Shown one piece after another: positions 34,151 through 46,329 of a stretch of DNA of 64,000 nucleotides (its first letter is position 1; every line of letters starts with the position of its first letter). This DNA comes from Penium margaritaceum. Lineage: Eukaryota > Streptophyta > Zygnematophyceae > Desmidiales > Peniaceae. The notes beneath the pieces were generated by a model, which made no database searches, was not told the DNA's origin, and worked only from the letters and a program-made list of their open reading frames with translations. A program made the position numbers and the translations under genes. The stretch is taken from the NCBI GenBank assembly GCA_023375785.1, contig SZWC01002441.1, positions 115,232-179,231 on the forward strand, read 5' to 3'.

Positions 34151-35770
34151 AAACGTTTTTGTACGATACACGCCCTGCTCTACAGCTCTGATACAGAATG
34201 ACTTGGGAGGGAGAAGGGACTACATGATGACCAATTCAACTTTGCCTCGCTTCACTATCACAATATTCTTCAAAAACCGTCTATTGTCAAACATCGGTGG
34301 TCATTATGTGAAGATTGTCCAACGTCCCCGTTTACAAACTTCTTTTGTTAGATCGTGGTCGTCAATATCTGTACATCAACAGTTTTTTAGCTCGTACAAG
34401 CCATCATCATCCAGTAAATTAGTGTTTTTTTTTTTTGTTGCGTCAACCACAACCAGATACACTGACTAAATACACTTCGCTGATACACGCTAGCCTTTTG
34501 GGGGAGGGGTGTCAGCCGGAGACCAAGCCCCCCCCCCCCCCCCCCCCCCCCCNNNNNNNNNNNNNNNNNNNNNNNNNNNNNNNNNNNNNNNNNNNNNNNN
34601 NNNNNNNNNNNNNNNNNNNNNNNNNNNNNNNNNNNNNNNNNNNNNNNNNNNNNNNNNNNNNNNNNNNNNNNNNNNNNNNNNNNNNCCCCCCCCCCCCCCC
34701 CTCCTCACAAATTGTCAAAGTGTTCTGGGCGAGTGAATATGGTGTGTGTATCTGACAGAAATGTAAGAAGATACGCTAGTTTAGAATACACTAGTGAACA
34801 AAATACATGGTCACCACAATATACGCCCTGATACACAGCCCCAATACAATCGGTCATCGGTTGAGGGGGAGGGGGACTCCCAACTACATGGTGACTGTTT
34901 TTTTGTGTGTATGTATGCCATCAACTGCAAATACACTAGTGGATTTTTTTCTCTCATCACACAAAATACATACACTAACCAGATACAACTTGATAATACG
35001 GAGGGTAAGCTTGGATTCTTGCATGCTTGTATTCTGGATGCCCCCCTCCCTCCAAATTGGTAAAATATATTAGCAAAGTGTAGCTGGTCAGTGTATCCGT
35101 TCTACGTGATCGACAAAAAAAAAACATTACTGTACATGATACATGATTGTACAGAACTAGTTTCGTTAAAATACCAGCTACACTAGCCACCAGCTTCACT
35201 AACCCAACACATTCGTTGGTTTGACGGGGGGATCCTGACTACGTGGTGTTCGCTCTGTAGTCACCTATCCTGACCTTTCAACGACAAATATCTATCGACG
35301 ATCGTCAATTGTCAACTTTTGATCATCAATCGCTGATCAATGCCTATCAGTTGTCGTTCTAGATCCTTGATTGTCGATCTTTGGTCGTCAATTGTCATAG
35401 ATCGGTGGTTGAAAAGCAGAGATATATTAATGTACTATTTTAATTTCTCATCACATGAAAGAAATCCACCATCCCCCTATACTTTGCCAGTACAATCTAC
35501 CCTTTTTGGGGAGGGGACATCGGATCCTGTGTTGTCCCCTCCCCCCTCCCCCTCCAAAAGAGCTAAAATTTATTGGGAAAGTGTATATGGTCCGTGTATC
35601 ACATGGACATGTAAAAACTACACTAGCATACATGATACACTAGTGTACAGAAATAGGTGCTGTACAGTACATACACCAACTACACTGCTCCAATACAATC
35701 AAGGGTTTGGGGGAGGGGGGCATGTTCCGCAGTTTTTTGTGGGGGGAGAGGAAGAGAAAGGGAGAGGAGG
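34140..35770. repeat. Hairpin-rich repeat cluster with TACACTAGTGTAC motifs; N at 34553-34685
   Basis: Degenerate units recur about every 200-450 bp. Each includes GATACACTAGTGTACAGAA-like palindromes, a phrase CCAATACAATC, and G-rich GGGGGAGGGGG or C-rich CCCCCCTCCC blocks followed by AATTGTAAAA..AAAGTGT. Occurrences: 34140-34200, 34490-34710, 34770-34890, 35030-35170, 35500-35650 and 35640-35720. The G-rich and C-rich blocks can pair. A poly-C run brackets a 133-base gap. Non-coding, possibly a non-autonomous element nested in copies of itself. Confidence 0.6.
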
Positions 35771-35799
35771 ATAGGGAAAGCTGAGTAACAGCTAAGAAA

Positions 35800-36620
35800 C
35801 AGGTTTTAGATGTTGGACATGGAGGGTTGGACTACCACTTCGGATTGAGCATCTCGTGGAATCAAAGTGCGTGCACGATGGAGCTGCTGCAGGCCAAGTA
35901 CATGGCCAAGGTGCTGAAGACTAGTGCAAACCAGTTGGCAGTCCATTCTCCACCAGTTATGAGCTGAGTGCAGTGATGGCACCTTAAACAAAACAGGAGC
36001 AGGAGGAAATGGCATGGTTCTTCACAATCTACAGCGAGAAGCCTCATGTATCGTATGCTATGGAATCAGCTTGACCTAGCCTATGCAGCAGGCCAAGTGA
36101 GCCGGTATGTGGCTGTTCCCGGGCCACTGCACTTGAATTTGTTGACCCATTAACTCACGTATCTGCAGGCGACACGACATGTGTGCCTGGCCTTCAATAG
36201 TAAGTGGAGTTCTGACCCCTTGCGTTGCATATGCTACATGGATGCAGATTATGCCATCGACTTAGACAAGGAAGGTTTTACCTCCACATCCTTCCTTATG
36301 AATGCAGTGGTATTGAGGTAAATCAGGAATTACTACTATGTTATCTTCATGGTCAAAGAAAGTTACATCCCCCTTGCTGAAGCAGTCAAGGAGGGTGTGT
36401 GGCTCTGTGGATTGCTTTGAGACATAGCACAAGCTTGGTGCAAGAGGAAAATACTGGCTCCAAGTTTCTGACCAACGATACAAAGCAACACAAGATATGG
36501 TGTAGACGATGTACATAATCACAGATTGGTACGTCATCAGCATGACTGGGCTAGAGATGATAAGCTACAATGGGCTAAAGATGAAAGCAGAAGCTTTTTT
36601 TTTACCAAGCAGGGATTAGA
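35800..36620 (+). pseudogene. Ty1/copia reverse transcriptase end and RNase H remnant
   Basis: The translation includes DLAYAAGQVSRYVA, a LHLNLLTH...LTYLQATRHVCL segment, DPLRCICYMDADYAIDLD and ESYIPLAEAVKEGVWLCGLL. These match copia RNase H (PDIxYAVxxxSRY, YSDADWAG, TEAEYxAxxxAxxExxWLxxLL). It closely parallels the minus-strand copy at 43392-44000. Fossil. Confidence 0.85.
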
Positions 36621-39094
36621 AGGCGCAGAAGGTAGAAGTGCAAGGGAGACTGTTTTCAATTTTTTTCTGCGTGTCGGAGGCATCTATTAGCCGCTTGTTG
36701 GACCAGTCCTTGAGAGACAGAGTACTCCAAATCCATAATTCATTCGAATTTCCCACAAGTTCATGAGTTTCTACTTGAAACATTCTATAGGTTAATGGAT
36801 TCTTTTGTATTAAGACGGAGATACAGGCTCTCAAATTTCGAGTAGTGACACCAAAATAATGTTTTGCAGCTCTGGCACCAGTCATCCGGGAGTCCATCCG
36901 GCAGATGAAGGTTGTTTTGAGGAAAATCTTCTGATAAATCAACCCGCTTGTCCCCTTTTTAGAAAACAATGGATCCAGAGCATCTGCACGCATGGATATT
37001 ATCACCAGGTTGCTCCCATTCTATGCCAAATTGTCTCATTGTCAAAAGAACCTTTTGTTTAACTAATATATTGATCTTGCCCCCATTTGGGAGTAATTTG
37101 TACATTTTTTGATAATATGGAGGCAAGCTAGTGAGAGGTTGATGGGTTTGACCTGATAATATGTTTTCAAACAAAGGCATCTAGATCTAATTCTGAGAAT
37201 TGGGGCAAGCTGACAAAAGGGTTGACAAGAGGGCTTACTTAAATTGAGTTAGGATGAAGCTGGGATAACTGTACCAGAAGTCATCCACAATTCAGCAGCA
37301 TATATTCTTAATTAAAAAATAGGCCAACTCTCTGGCTGAGTTCGTGACGCAGTAGGACAGTTTGTTACTCAAGAACTTTGCAAGAATTCTGGTTACATGT
37401 AAACAGAAATTATACAAACTTTATTGAACCCCGCCTCCAAAATCTATTCTAAATTTTTCTACATTGAGTGGACACAACCATGTGAAATTACCTTCACTTA
37501 TGGCATTTTACATGTGTATGAAGGCAACGTGACGAATGCGTACCATGCGTGGCACCAACTGCGCAACTGAGAGCATGACATGGGCATCGGCAAGGGCAGC
37601 TGGAGCTACTATTTGCCAAAACACGTGCTTTTTGCTATACCCATGAAGAGAAATATATCTCATCAAATCATGTCTATCATGGTGATTTCTGAATTATATA
37701 TTTGACATCCTTCGATTTTTTGGATTTAGAATTAAAATCATTTGCAAATTGAATCCAACCACAAATATACATTCCTTGAGTTATTTCTGATTCAAACGTG
37801 TTCACAACCACTTCACAATGTATTGTATTTCTGGTACACTGGATGTACCATTTTAGGAGAGTGTTGGATTTTGAGAAGGACGAGTCTCAGGTCCGCACAT
37901 AGTGTAGCCATGCTTTGCGGTTTTGGTTTTAATTATTCACGTTGAGCAGCCAGTTTTGGCATACTCCTGTCAGATTACTCCTGTGCTGACGTAATGCTAT
38001 TGTACTAACAGTCCGTACTGCCGTTGTAAACATTTAGAATCGTAAGCAGACATGGAATTTGAATTTAAAGTGAGGGAAGCTGCCAGATTCATAACCACAA
38101 AACTTAATTTCAACAATTTTGAAAAAATCATGAAAATAATGATACCAAAAAAAATTGAATGAAGTTAGCACTCAGAAACTCCTTGTCCAATGCATCCTAA
38201 TCCCAGAGAAGGTTTGGAAGATTCTTGGTTCCACTTATGCTTCGAAGAAAATCCTTATGCAATTGAAGTTGCATCATTGTTTCATAATGTGAAGATGGAA
38301 GAGTATGGGTCCGTGATAGAGCATGATAACGTAGAAAAATCTGTGTTCTACCAACAGCTTACAGTGACTGATCCCGTCAATGCCTCTTTTTCTCATGCTG
38401 ACATTCCTCTTTTGCCTTGTTGGCAGCTACAATCCTCTCAATGTGACCCTGGAAGAGTGTAGAGACAAGCTATCTTTTGAAAAATTGGAGGAGATCTGTC
38501 TGTTTCAGGGGGTACACCACATAGAGGATTCCAAGAAATCTCTATGGATCCGACGCAACTCACGGCATAGAAAACGGTAGTCTATGGAGCAGGTGAGGGT
38601 GAGAAGCAGCAGTGGCCATTGATAAAAAAATGATGTGTTGCAGTCACGAGTGACAGCAGTACTATGGGTGAGAGCTTGCCAATCGAGCTTCACATCTAGG
38701 CTAGCGAGTGATGCTCACCAGGGATTCAACCATGTGGAGGGGGGAAACCCCCCAAAGTTCCAACAGAGAAACCAACGGGGGAAAATCCGTGCTAACTGGA
38801 ACTAACCCAGGTTTGGTCACTGTTTAAGTTAAACAAAATCTTCCTATGCAAAGGTGCAAACACAGGTCACTATTAGGTTCTGCAAGACAAGATATAACCT
38901 ATTCCACATCAAGTAAGGTGACTCAGTGAGGTTTTACATGCAAGGATAATCACAGTTGATGCCGTTGATGGTATTGAATATGTTTTCCCCTTGTTGTAGG
39001 ACAGATCACGAATGCTCTTCCCCGTGTGGAGGTATGATCCCTGGATCTGTTGTAAGGTGACTCAACTGTGCTCTGTGTCACGTGCGATATGACT
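36621..39094. other. AT-rich stretch without recognised genes
   Basis: Two short open frames at 38190-38462 and 38380-38580 (the second with TLEECRDKLSFEKLEEIC) match nothing I know. Around 36960-37230 G-rich and C-rich phrases (GCCCCCATTTGGGAG, AATTGGGGCAAGCTGAC) are reminiscent of the fold-back arms. A long terminal repeat of the copia fragment at 35.8-36.6 kb could lie at the left end but was not delimited. Confidence 0.35.
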
Positions 39095-39208
39095 TGTTAG
39101 GACATCATGTGGGTGAATGGTTGACTTGGCCATTTTGTCAATTTGGTCAAGTGAGAGGTCATGAGTTTGATTCTGGCCCCATGCACATCTTTGTTGTTAT
39201 GGAAGCTT

Positions 39209-39235
39209 CCATGTAGCTTCTTGGAAGCTACATGG
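39209..39235. repeat. Perfect 12-bp hairpin in the copia LTR
   Basis: CCATGTAGCTTC, spacer TTG, then GAAGCTACATGG. Confidence 0.85.
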
Positions 39236-39362
39236 TTGGTCTGTCACCTTGGCACTAAGGGTGCTTATGTGTCAAGCCTACAGCACAAGTCTATTGGTGA
39301 TGTGGCTGGATCAGGCCACTTCTCAGGATTGTGCTTTTGAGTTCTAGGACTTGAGAGACAGC

Positions 39363-39370
39363 TATAAAAA
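39363..39370 (+). promoter_or_regulatory. TATA box in the copia LTR
   Basis: TATAAAAA in GACAGCTATAAAAAGAC, about 230 bases before the LTR end, the expected place for the element promoter. Confidence 0.65.
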
Positions 39371-39598
39371 GACTTGTGTTGCATGTCTATCAAATAATGC
39401 TTCCTTGATGCTCTCTTGTGTACTGACAACTTGAGCACTTCTTGAGATATAATACCAAGGTGTTTAATACTCTTGAAGGTGAAGTGTATGCCTCATTAAG
39501 TTTGGGGTACATGACACATTCCTGCAAAGGAAGAAGGTGTAAGAACCTTTGTGAGATTTTCAGTTTTTTGGTAAATCTGTCAGAGGTGATTAGCTCAA

Positions 39599-39612
39599 GG
39601 TTATGGGCCCAC
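39599..39612 (+). promoter_or_regulatory. Primer-binding site complementary to the anticodon arm of initiator tRNA-Met
   Basis: GGTTATGGGCCCAC is complementary to the anticodon stem-loop of plant initiator tRNA-Met (GUGGGCCCAUAACC), not to its 3' end. Priming by a half-tRNA of this kind is known for Drosophila copia and yeast Ty5. It sits two bases after the LTR end and about 200 bases before gag. Confidence 0.7.
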
Positions 39613-39829
39613 GCCTCTGTTTAGAGAAGTTTCATGCATGCAACCGCTAAGTCACAAGTAGTGAGAACGCCTTCACTCTCATCCAACTTCTCTGTTCGTA
39701 GGTCAATATCAGTAGGATAAGAATGCAACACATCTGCTCCTTTCTGCCTTGGGAGCTGACATCAACCTACATCAGCCTACATTTTCTCGCAACGGCCAAC
39801 ATGAAAAAGAAAAGTATTTACCTCTTCTC

Positions 39830-40690
39830 ACCAACAGCTTGCAGTGGCCTCAAACACAGGTTCATCGACATCAACAATAGGTGCAGCAGCTGAAGCAATT
39901 GTAGTTGTAAGGATGGTAGGGATAGGGGAACGAGGGAACCATTCTCCCATTCTTAAGGATTTTGCTCTCTGGAAGTGCCAGTTTGAAATCATCATGGATG
40001 ATAGAGACTTGCTATGATACTTTGAGGAAACTATTCCAACACCAAAAGAGGGTGCTGATCTTGTGGCATGGATCAAGCTCAACAACAAATCTCTCATCGT
40101 ATTTGTGTCCTCCATACAACCCTTAGTCCTTTCACACATCAGTGGTTGTACAGTGGCAGCCATAGCATATGCCAAACTAGGCAAGGTGTTTCATTCCTCC
40201 TCAATTGCCAAACATCTCTTCATTCTACAAAACTTCATCAACATGAGGTTTGGTGAAGGGGAGGATGCCTTTGCCTTTGTGCAGAAGTTTGAGACGCTCT
40301 TGCAACAAGCCACTGGCATGGGGTGGAACCTGAAATCCAATATGCAGGCCATGATAATTCTGGTGACACTGTCGGAGAGCTGGGAACCATGATCACAGTG
40401 ATTGGATCTTGGATAAAAGAGAAATTCTCCTACACCACTGTCTCGGAGTACGTGTAGAATGAAGCCATGCGTCCCAACAATAGTGAAGAAAACATGGCTG
40501 CATTTGACTCACAAAGCAGTGGTACCTTCCGCAATACCTCCTCCTCTAGATACAAGGGCAACAACAAAACTAGCAACAGTGGAAGGGGTTCAAAGTGCCA
40601 AGGTAACTGCCATAACTGTGACAAGGCTGGACACTGGGCTCGGAAGTGGAGGGAACCCAAGGAGGAGGGAGGAGATGGGGGTGAATAGAG
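39830..40690 (+). pseudogene. copia gag
   Basis: Contains HSPILKDFALWKCQFEIIM-type entry (near 39940), a helix-rich capsid region (HLFILQNFINMRFGEGEDAF, FVQKFETLLQQATGMG), SESWEP, and a nucleocapsid knuckle CHNCDKAGHWARK (near 40605-40650). This is the UBN2-type gag of plant copia elements. It forms the particle shell. Fossil. Confidence 0.85.
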
Positions 40691-40769
40691 AGGGGGAAAT
40701 AGTGGAAAGGATCCCACAAGCTTGATAGCTGAGTTTGCCTCCAACAAAGGGAGAACGATCCTTAGGCCA

Positions 40770-41645
40770 GGAGCCTACGGCCTTGATTCAGGCACAAAAA
40801 TCACACCACTTATGAGAATAGAGAATTCATCTCTCTTTCTCCATGCAACAAGAAATCCATAGTCTCCAACGCCAACATTGAGGCAGCTGAGGGGATTGGT
40901 GATAAGATGGTCACATTGGGTGTCAACGGTGTGGACTCTAACCTCAAGCTAGGGGGGGTAGTCTACTTGCCCTCTTTCACAGCCAACTTGCTCTCCATCT
41001 CTAAGATAACTGACCATGGCATGACAGTTTTCTTCACAGAGAAGGAAGCAATGACAGTTCCTACCAACGACATCAACATATCCTACTCTGCCAAAAATCT
41101 TGTTTCACAAGTCCCTTGCGTTGATGGTCTATACGTCTTGCAGACCAATATGAAAAAATCGAAGGCTGAATCTTTGGCCGAGAGTGATGGTGAAGAGAGT
41201 AGCAACGTACAGTCTGGTGATGAATGGCATGTTGGAGTAGTGGAAGCAGTGGCAGTGGAAGATTCGGCAATAAAACCGGGAGCAAAGATAGCGACCGAGG
41301 ATTTTAATTCCAGCCAGCACACATACTCCAAGAACCTCAGGCACATGTGCTTTGGACATGTAGCTCATCGCACATTGGTGCTCATGAGAAATCAAGAGCT
41401 AGTGAGTGGGATGGAGCTAGGTCATGAGGCTGAGGGAGCCAACATCTTGTGTGAGCCATTCCTTCAGGGCAAGGCCAAGAAGAAATCCTTCAAGCATTAT
41501 GGTACGCATGCTCTTCCACCCCTTGACCTCATCCACTCTAATGTGTGTGGTCCCTTTTGCGTACCATCAAATGGAGGCAGCAGATATTTCCTCACATGCA
41601 TTGACGATAACAGCTATAAGGTCTACATATACTTTCTATAAAATA
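40770..41645 (+). pseudogene. copia protease and integrase start
   Basis: GLDSGTKIT near 40785 resembles the protease active site (LDSGAxxH). From 40907 an open stretch shows VVYLPSFTANLLSISKITDHG (protease end), HMCFGHVAHRTLVLMRNQEL (pre-integrase HxxxC region), GKAKKKSFKHYG, LDLIHSNVCGPF and GGSRYFLTCIDDNSYKVYIY (start of the integrase core). Fossil. Confidence 0.88.
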
Positions 41646-41942
41646 AAAGTGAGGTAAAGGAAAATCGGCATGCCGTTTTTGTCTAGAATGCTGTCTTGGA
41701 GTGCTCTGATGCACCTAAGTGTCCATGGCTGCTTAGTGCAAAGAGACGTCCAAGGGAGGTGTGTGCTTTAGGTTGCCACTGTTGACGTTGTGTGCCCCTT
41801 GCCATGAGTGCCATTGATCATACTCCCTGGTTCGAACACTGTAGAGTGGTTGAACACCTTATCTGAATTTAGATTTGGATTCCTTGCATATTTTCCATGC
41901 AAGATCGAGCTTTGAATTGCTCAATTTGAGTGAGTATTCAGA

Positions 41943-42970
41943 AAGTTAGCCTAGCCCGAAGTTCGGATGTTTGGCGGGTGCAATCTGGTACCCGGAAATG
42001 GTGGCGGGATAATCCACCGCCAGTGATCCGAGTTCGTCTCCAACGAGCTCCAAATACACCTGGACTATGAATGAAGTGACCATAGGGACTTCCTTGACCA
42101 GGGTGACCTTCTCCTTGACTTCTGGGCGAGGAAAGGTGCTTCGACGGGTCATCGTCAAAGCGCCTCCCGTTGCCTAGCATACAAGGCAAGGTGGGCGGCT
42201 CCACCAAGGCTTACTTTGACGGCCTTAGCAGGGGCTCTACTGATCCGATTCGGGCGTTCTTGGATGCGTTGGAAAGCTTAGATCACAGGCTATAAGGATC
42301 TGATGTAATCTCACTATGATAAGCAACAGAAACATGTTTCAATTCAGTTCTACTGAATGCGACGTGTTCAGTCCACTCCTATCTGTGATCCTTGTGCTCC
42401 ACACTCTTCACCAAAGGTGTCCATTGGCTGCCCCAAACATTGGTAGCGTGCATCAGTGAGATCTAGGCATCCTTGAAGGTGCCTCCACACCCACTAGTGC
42501 CAATAGCCACAATGCCAAGGGAGCAGAATTTTGATAGAATGCATGTTACAGAAACTGAGAAAGGCTGAAGACCATTAATGGTTTATAATTTTGGTGAGAT
42601 TACATCAGATTCTTATAACCTGTGATCTGAGCTTTCCAATGCATCTAAGCACGCCCAAAATGGAGCAGTACAGCCCCTGCTACGGCCGTTGAAATAACCC
42701 ACGGTGGAGCCGTCCACCATGCCCACGAATGGGAGTGACGGGAGGCGCTTCGACGGTTGCCTGTCGAAGCGCCCTTCCTGTCAGTCCAACGTGGGAGGAA
42801 GCTCGACCTGGTCCAGGAGACCATCCACATCCTTTCCTTCATGGCCCACGTGCCTTTGGATCTCATTGAAGTCGACCTCAGACCACTGGTGGTGGAATTA
42901 TCCCGTCACCAATGGCGGCACCCAGATTCCACTCACCTATCACCAAAACTTTGGATGGGGCTAACTTTAT
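41943..42970. repeat. Long inverted repeat, two ~390-bp arms around a 260-bp loop
   Basis: Left arm 41943-42330 and right arm 42593-42970 are reverse complements with clear but imperfect identity. Both tips are AAAGTTAGCC, and shared blocks are AGATTACATCAGATYCTTATA, CCCCTGCTA.GGCCGT, GGGAGGCGCTT and GGTGGA.TTATCCCG. The arms lie where a 3' LTR of the minus-strand copia element would be expected, and each could be an LTR or gene piece inserted in opposite orientations. Weak similarity to 49235-49400 is visible. No target duplication was found. Confidence 0.8.
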
Positions 42971-43169
42971 GAATTCTAAACCAAATCGAGCAACTGAAAG
43001 CTCGAAACCGCATGGAAATTTTTAGGGAGCCCAAATCTGCAATCAGATCAGACAACCACTTCCCAGTGGTTGAACCAAGAAAACGGCAAACGGCATCCAT
43101 GGCAGGGGCACTTTCTGACAATCTCCCCAGTGCACCTTCCATGCCGGATTCCCCATGCTCACTCTCACT

Positions 43170-44000
43170 CGTCCGCTCCTATGCCTTCAAGCCCTTCACA
43201 GCTTTTCAACCCAAGCCCTGTTAGGCTGATGACGTGCCGATCCTGGGGCTGCACCTTGGTCAAGCAATCCACGAGTATGTACTTCGTGTTGCAATGCTGC
43301 AGCACAACCTGTCCCTTCTGCGCCATGTCGCGTGCGTAGTGGTAGCGCACGTCGATGTGCTACATCCTCCTGTTCTGTGTCGGGCTGTTGGTCAGCAAGA
43401 TGGAGCTGGTGTTATCCTCCTGAACCACTGTAGTCTCTTGTTGCGGCACGTCCAGCTCCCTAGCAAACCACGGAGCCACAGCACATCCTTGACTGCCTCG
43501 GCCAGAGCAATGTATTCTGCCTCCACGGTGGAGGTGGCGACACAGTCTTGCTTCCTACTACACCACGAGACCGCTGCACCTGTAAGGAAGAACACATAGC
43601 CAGAAGTGGACTGCCTCTTGTCCACATCGCCGGCGTAGTCCGCGTCAGTGTAGCAGACCAGCCACAAGGGATCTGAATTCCCCTTTCCATTGTACTTCAG
43701 GCGCACGTGCGGCATGGCCTGCAAGTATTGGAGAATGCGCTTCACAGCGATCCAATGTAGTGGCCCAGAGTTGGCCACATATCTGCTCACCTGACCCACT
43801 GCATAGGCCAAGTCTGGCCGAGTCGCCACCATGGCATACATCAGGCTGCCCACCATAGATTGGTAGGGCACCTGCGCCATGTCCTCCTTCTCCTCTTTAG
43901 TTTGCGACGACATCACCGCACTGAGCTCACAGCTCGTGGAGACCGGACTGCCCAATGGTTTGTAGTCCTCCATGTCGTACCGCTTTAGGGGATCGGCCAC
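43170..44000 (-). pseudogene. copia RNase H and C-terminal tail
   Basis: Shows PYQSMVGSLMYAMVATRPDL, AYAVGQVSRYVANSGPLHW, CYTDADYAGDVDKRQSTSGY, VFFLTGAAVSWCSRKQ and STVEAEYIALAEAVKDVLWL, then a tail with RYHYARDMAQKGQVVLQHCN and ILVDCLTK, the standard copia ending. It degrades RNA in the hybrid during reverse transcription. Confidence 0.95.
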
Positions 44001-44029
44001 GTACTAGGCCTACCCCACCTCAAGCGTAC

Positions 44030-44789
44030 GCATCCTCCGGTTGCGCGTGATGCTCACCCCGAGGTAGTACTCCAGCTCCCCCATATCTGTCATCTTAAAT
44101 CTGCTGCTCAGCTGCCCCTTGAGCTACTGCAGAGCCCCCAGATCTGATGAACACAGGATCAGATCGTCCACGTAGAGTGCAACAATCTGATGGAGTCTCT
44201 TGCTGTGTCGCACGTATACGTTGTGGTCTGACTCACAACGCTTGAAGCCGAGCTCCGCCATCTAGCCGTCCATCTGCTGGTACCAGCACCTGGGCGCCTG
44301 TTTTAGCCCGTACAAGGCCTTCCGCAGCTTGCACACCTTGCCCTCCGGCGCATCCACTCCCTCCGGCACCTCAAGCTAGATCTCCTTGTCAATGATGTCA
44401 TTTAGGAATGCCGTTTTGACATCTATTTAATGGATCTCCATGTCCTTTGTGGCTGCCACCGTGAGGATTGTCTAGATGCTTGTGAACTTGGTGACGGGAG
44501 CGAACATCCCTTCATAGTGTTCGCCTTTCGGCTACGTGTACCCCTTTTCCACCAGCCGCACCTTGTACTTCTCCACCTTGCTGTCCTTGGTGAGCTTCAC
44601 CTTGAACACCCACTTGGATCTGATCACCTTCACCCCCTCAGGTCGATCCACCAGCTCACAAGTGTCGTTCTCAGCAAGCGATGCAAGTTTAGATTTTACT
44701 AGTTCGTTCCACTGCTGCCCATCAGGCCATGCAAGCGCCTCTTGTACGGCTGTCAGCTCTGTTGTGGCTGCCATAATGCACCACGCCAT
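44030..44789 (-). pseudogene. copia reverse transcriptase
   Basis: Opens with QQWNELVKSKLASLAENDTC, ELVDRPEGVKVIRSKWVFKV and KYKVRLVEKGYT. Next come PVTKFTSI, a DVKTAFLN block, KALYGLKQAPRCWYQ, and the catalytic ALYVDDLILCSS, followed by MTDMGELEYYLGVSI. All are diagnostic of Ty1/copia reverse transcriptase. Confidence 0.94.
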
Positions 44790-45179
44790 GCCGACCCAGC
44801 GGCCCGTGCTTGCATCGTTCCGCTTTGCCGCATTTCGCTGCCTTCGGCTGCGACACGGCGATCTTGGCGACGCTGGCTACTGGTCCTGCTGCTGCCCTAC
44901 TGCAACGTTGTCCTCGTCCGCGGGCTCCCCCGCGTCGGCTGCTGTGTCCTGCACTCCAACGACACATGCACCTGCTGCATTGCCCTACTGTGCTCAAGCA
45001 CCGTTTTCCTCCGAAGACCCGTCATTGACCTCTGCAGCCGCCGGCTCCCCCTCACGCTCAAGGAGTTGGAACCACTCCCCCTGCTTTGGTGAGTGCGCTG
45101 CGTCGATGGTGTTTCTGCTGCTGCAGTAGCTTTGCTGCTCACCAAACGTGACGTCGCAGCTGGTGATGACATCTTGCAT

Positions 45180-46320
45180 TCATGGATCAAAGAGGCGATA
45201 CGCCTTGAGAACACTCTCATACCCGACGAATGCGTACGCCTTCACACGCGAGTCCAGTTTGGAATCTTTTCTTTGTACGGCCTGCACCAACCCATGCGCG
45301 TTGCACCCGAATGCCTTCAGGTGTGCCACGCTTGGTTTTTGCCCGCTCCACGCCTCCTGCGGCGTCTTCCAGCCGCCCTTCCCCTTCAGTATTGCTGTTG
45401 GAGTGAGGTTGGTGATGTAGCGTGCCGTGCTCACGGCCTCGGCCCACAGGATCCATGGCAGTTTTGCGTCCATGAGCATTGTCCGCGACATTGTGAGTAG
45501 CGTCTGATTTACACGCTCCACCACGCCATTAGATTGAGGCGTGTAGGGAGTGGTTGGCTGCCACTCAATCCCCTGCTCCTTCAGCCAACCTCTGCATCCA
45601 ACATACTCTCCGTCATTGTCGCTACGTAGCACTCTGACCTTGCGGCCAGTCTACCTCTCCACCGTTGCGACATAGTTCTGGAGCCGGAACATCACCTCAC
45701 TTTCCTGCTTCATACAGTAGACGTGTATTTTTCTGCTGCAATCATCGATGAAGGTGACGAAGTACCGTGCGCCTCCAATGGACGGCGTCTTGATAAGTCC
45801 GCACACATCACTATGCACGACCTCGAGCAGGTTCTTGGCCTGCCGCTGTCCGTCTTGAAACGGCTTGCGCTTCGCCTTACCCACGATGCAAGGCTCACAT
45901 TTGTGCTCTGAGGAATCTGCTACTATGTCTGCTGCACCGGTGATGTTGAGGTCGTGAACCATGTCGCGCTTCGCCATCTCTTGCATGACTGCGGGCGACG
46001 AACGCCCCAGCCACCGATGCCACAGCTGCAGGTCTTCTCCCAAAACCTTTTGCGAGGTTTACTATGTGTGCTTCGGGTTGACCTTCCTCTCAATGATGTA
46101 GAGACATCCCTCGTGCTTTGCTTCAAGCACGACCTCGCTGCCGTCATCCATCTGTACGACTGTACCTTTTCTGCGGAAGCACTTCATACCCCTTGTCTGT
46201 CAAGCGGCTGACACTCAAAATGTCAACCAGGCCAGTGACATGTTGTACGTTTTGGATAACGCACTGCACCTTTTTACCACCAACCACCACCTCCACGTCC
46301 ACATCACCTTGTGTCAAACG
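45180..46320 (-). pseudogene. copia protease end and integrase
   Basis: From 46320 down: VTGLVDILSVSRLTDKGYEV closes the protease region. 46043-45651 carries LWHRWLGRSSPAVMQEMAK, CEPCIVGKAKRKPF, LLEVVHSDVCGLI and GGARYFVTFIDDCSRKIHVY. 45632-45180 continues with LRSDNDGEYVGC, PYTPQSNGVVERVNQTLL, MLMDAKLPWILWAEAVSTA and AHLKAFGCNAH. Nearly full-length copia integrase. Confidence 0.94.
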
Positions 46321-46329
46321 AACTTCTGC

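Larger units (their letters stand above)
39095..39597 (+). repeat. Candidate 5' LTR of the copia element
   Basis: Begins TGTTAGGAC and ends AGCTCA, with a TATA box at 39363 and a primer site two bases after the end. The 3' border is well supported by the primer site. The left border is a guess based on the TG start and usual copia LTR length. Confidence 0.5.
39095..41690 (+). mobile_element. Ty1/copia element with LTR, gag, protease and part of integrase
   Basis: A candidate 5' LTR (39095-39597) carries a TATA box. It is followed by a half-tRNA-type primer site, gag (39830-40690) with a CCHC knuckle, protease (40770-41150) and the start of integrase (41150-41640). The element stops in the integrase core; reverse transcriptase, RNase H and 3' LTR are not found downstream. 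A handful of breaks, better preserved than the 31-33 kb copy. Confidence 0.85.

Noticed and set aside
34490-34710. Pro-rich or Gly-rich frames across the poly-C gap
   Set aside because: They are translations of a homopolymer and Ns.
35455-35774. Open frame through the hairpin cluster
   Set aside because: It spans repeat units with palindromic and G-rich blocks, and is not conserved between units.
44536-45129. Plus-strand 197-codon frame rich in Ser, Ala and Cys
   Set aside because: It lies opposite the copia integrase and reverse transcriptase read on the minus strand, so it is a shadow.
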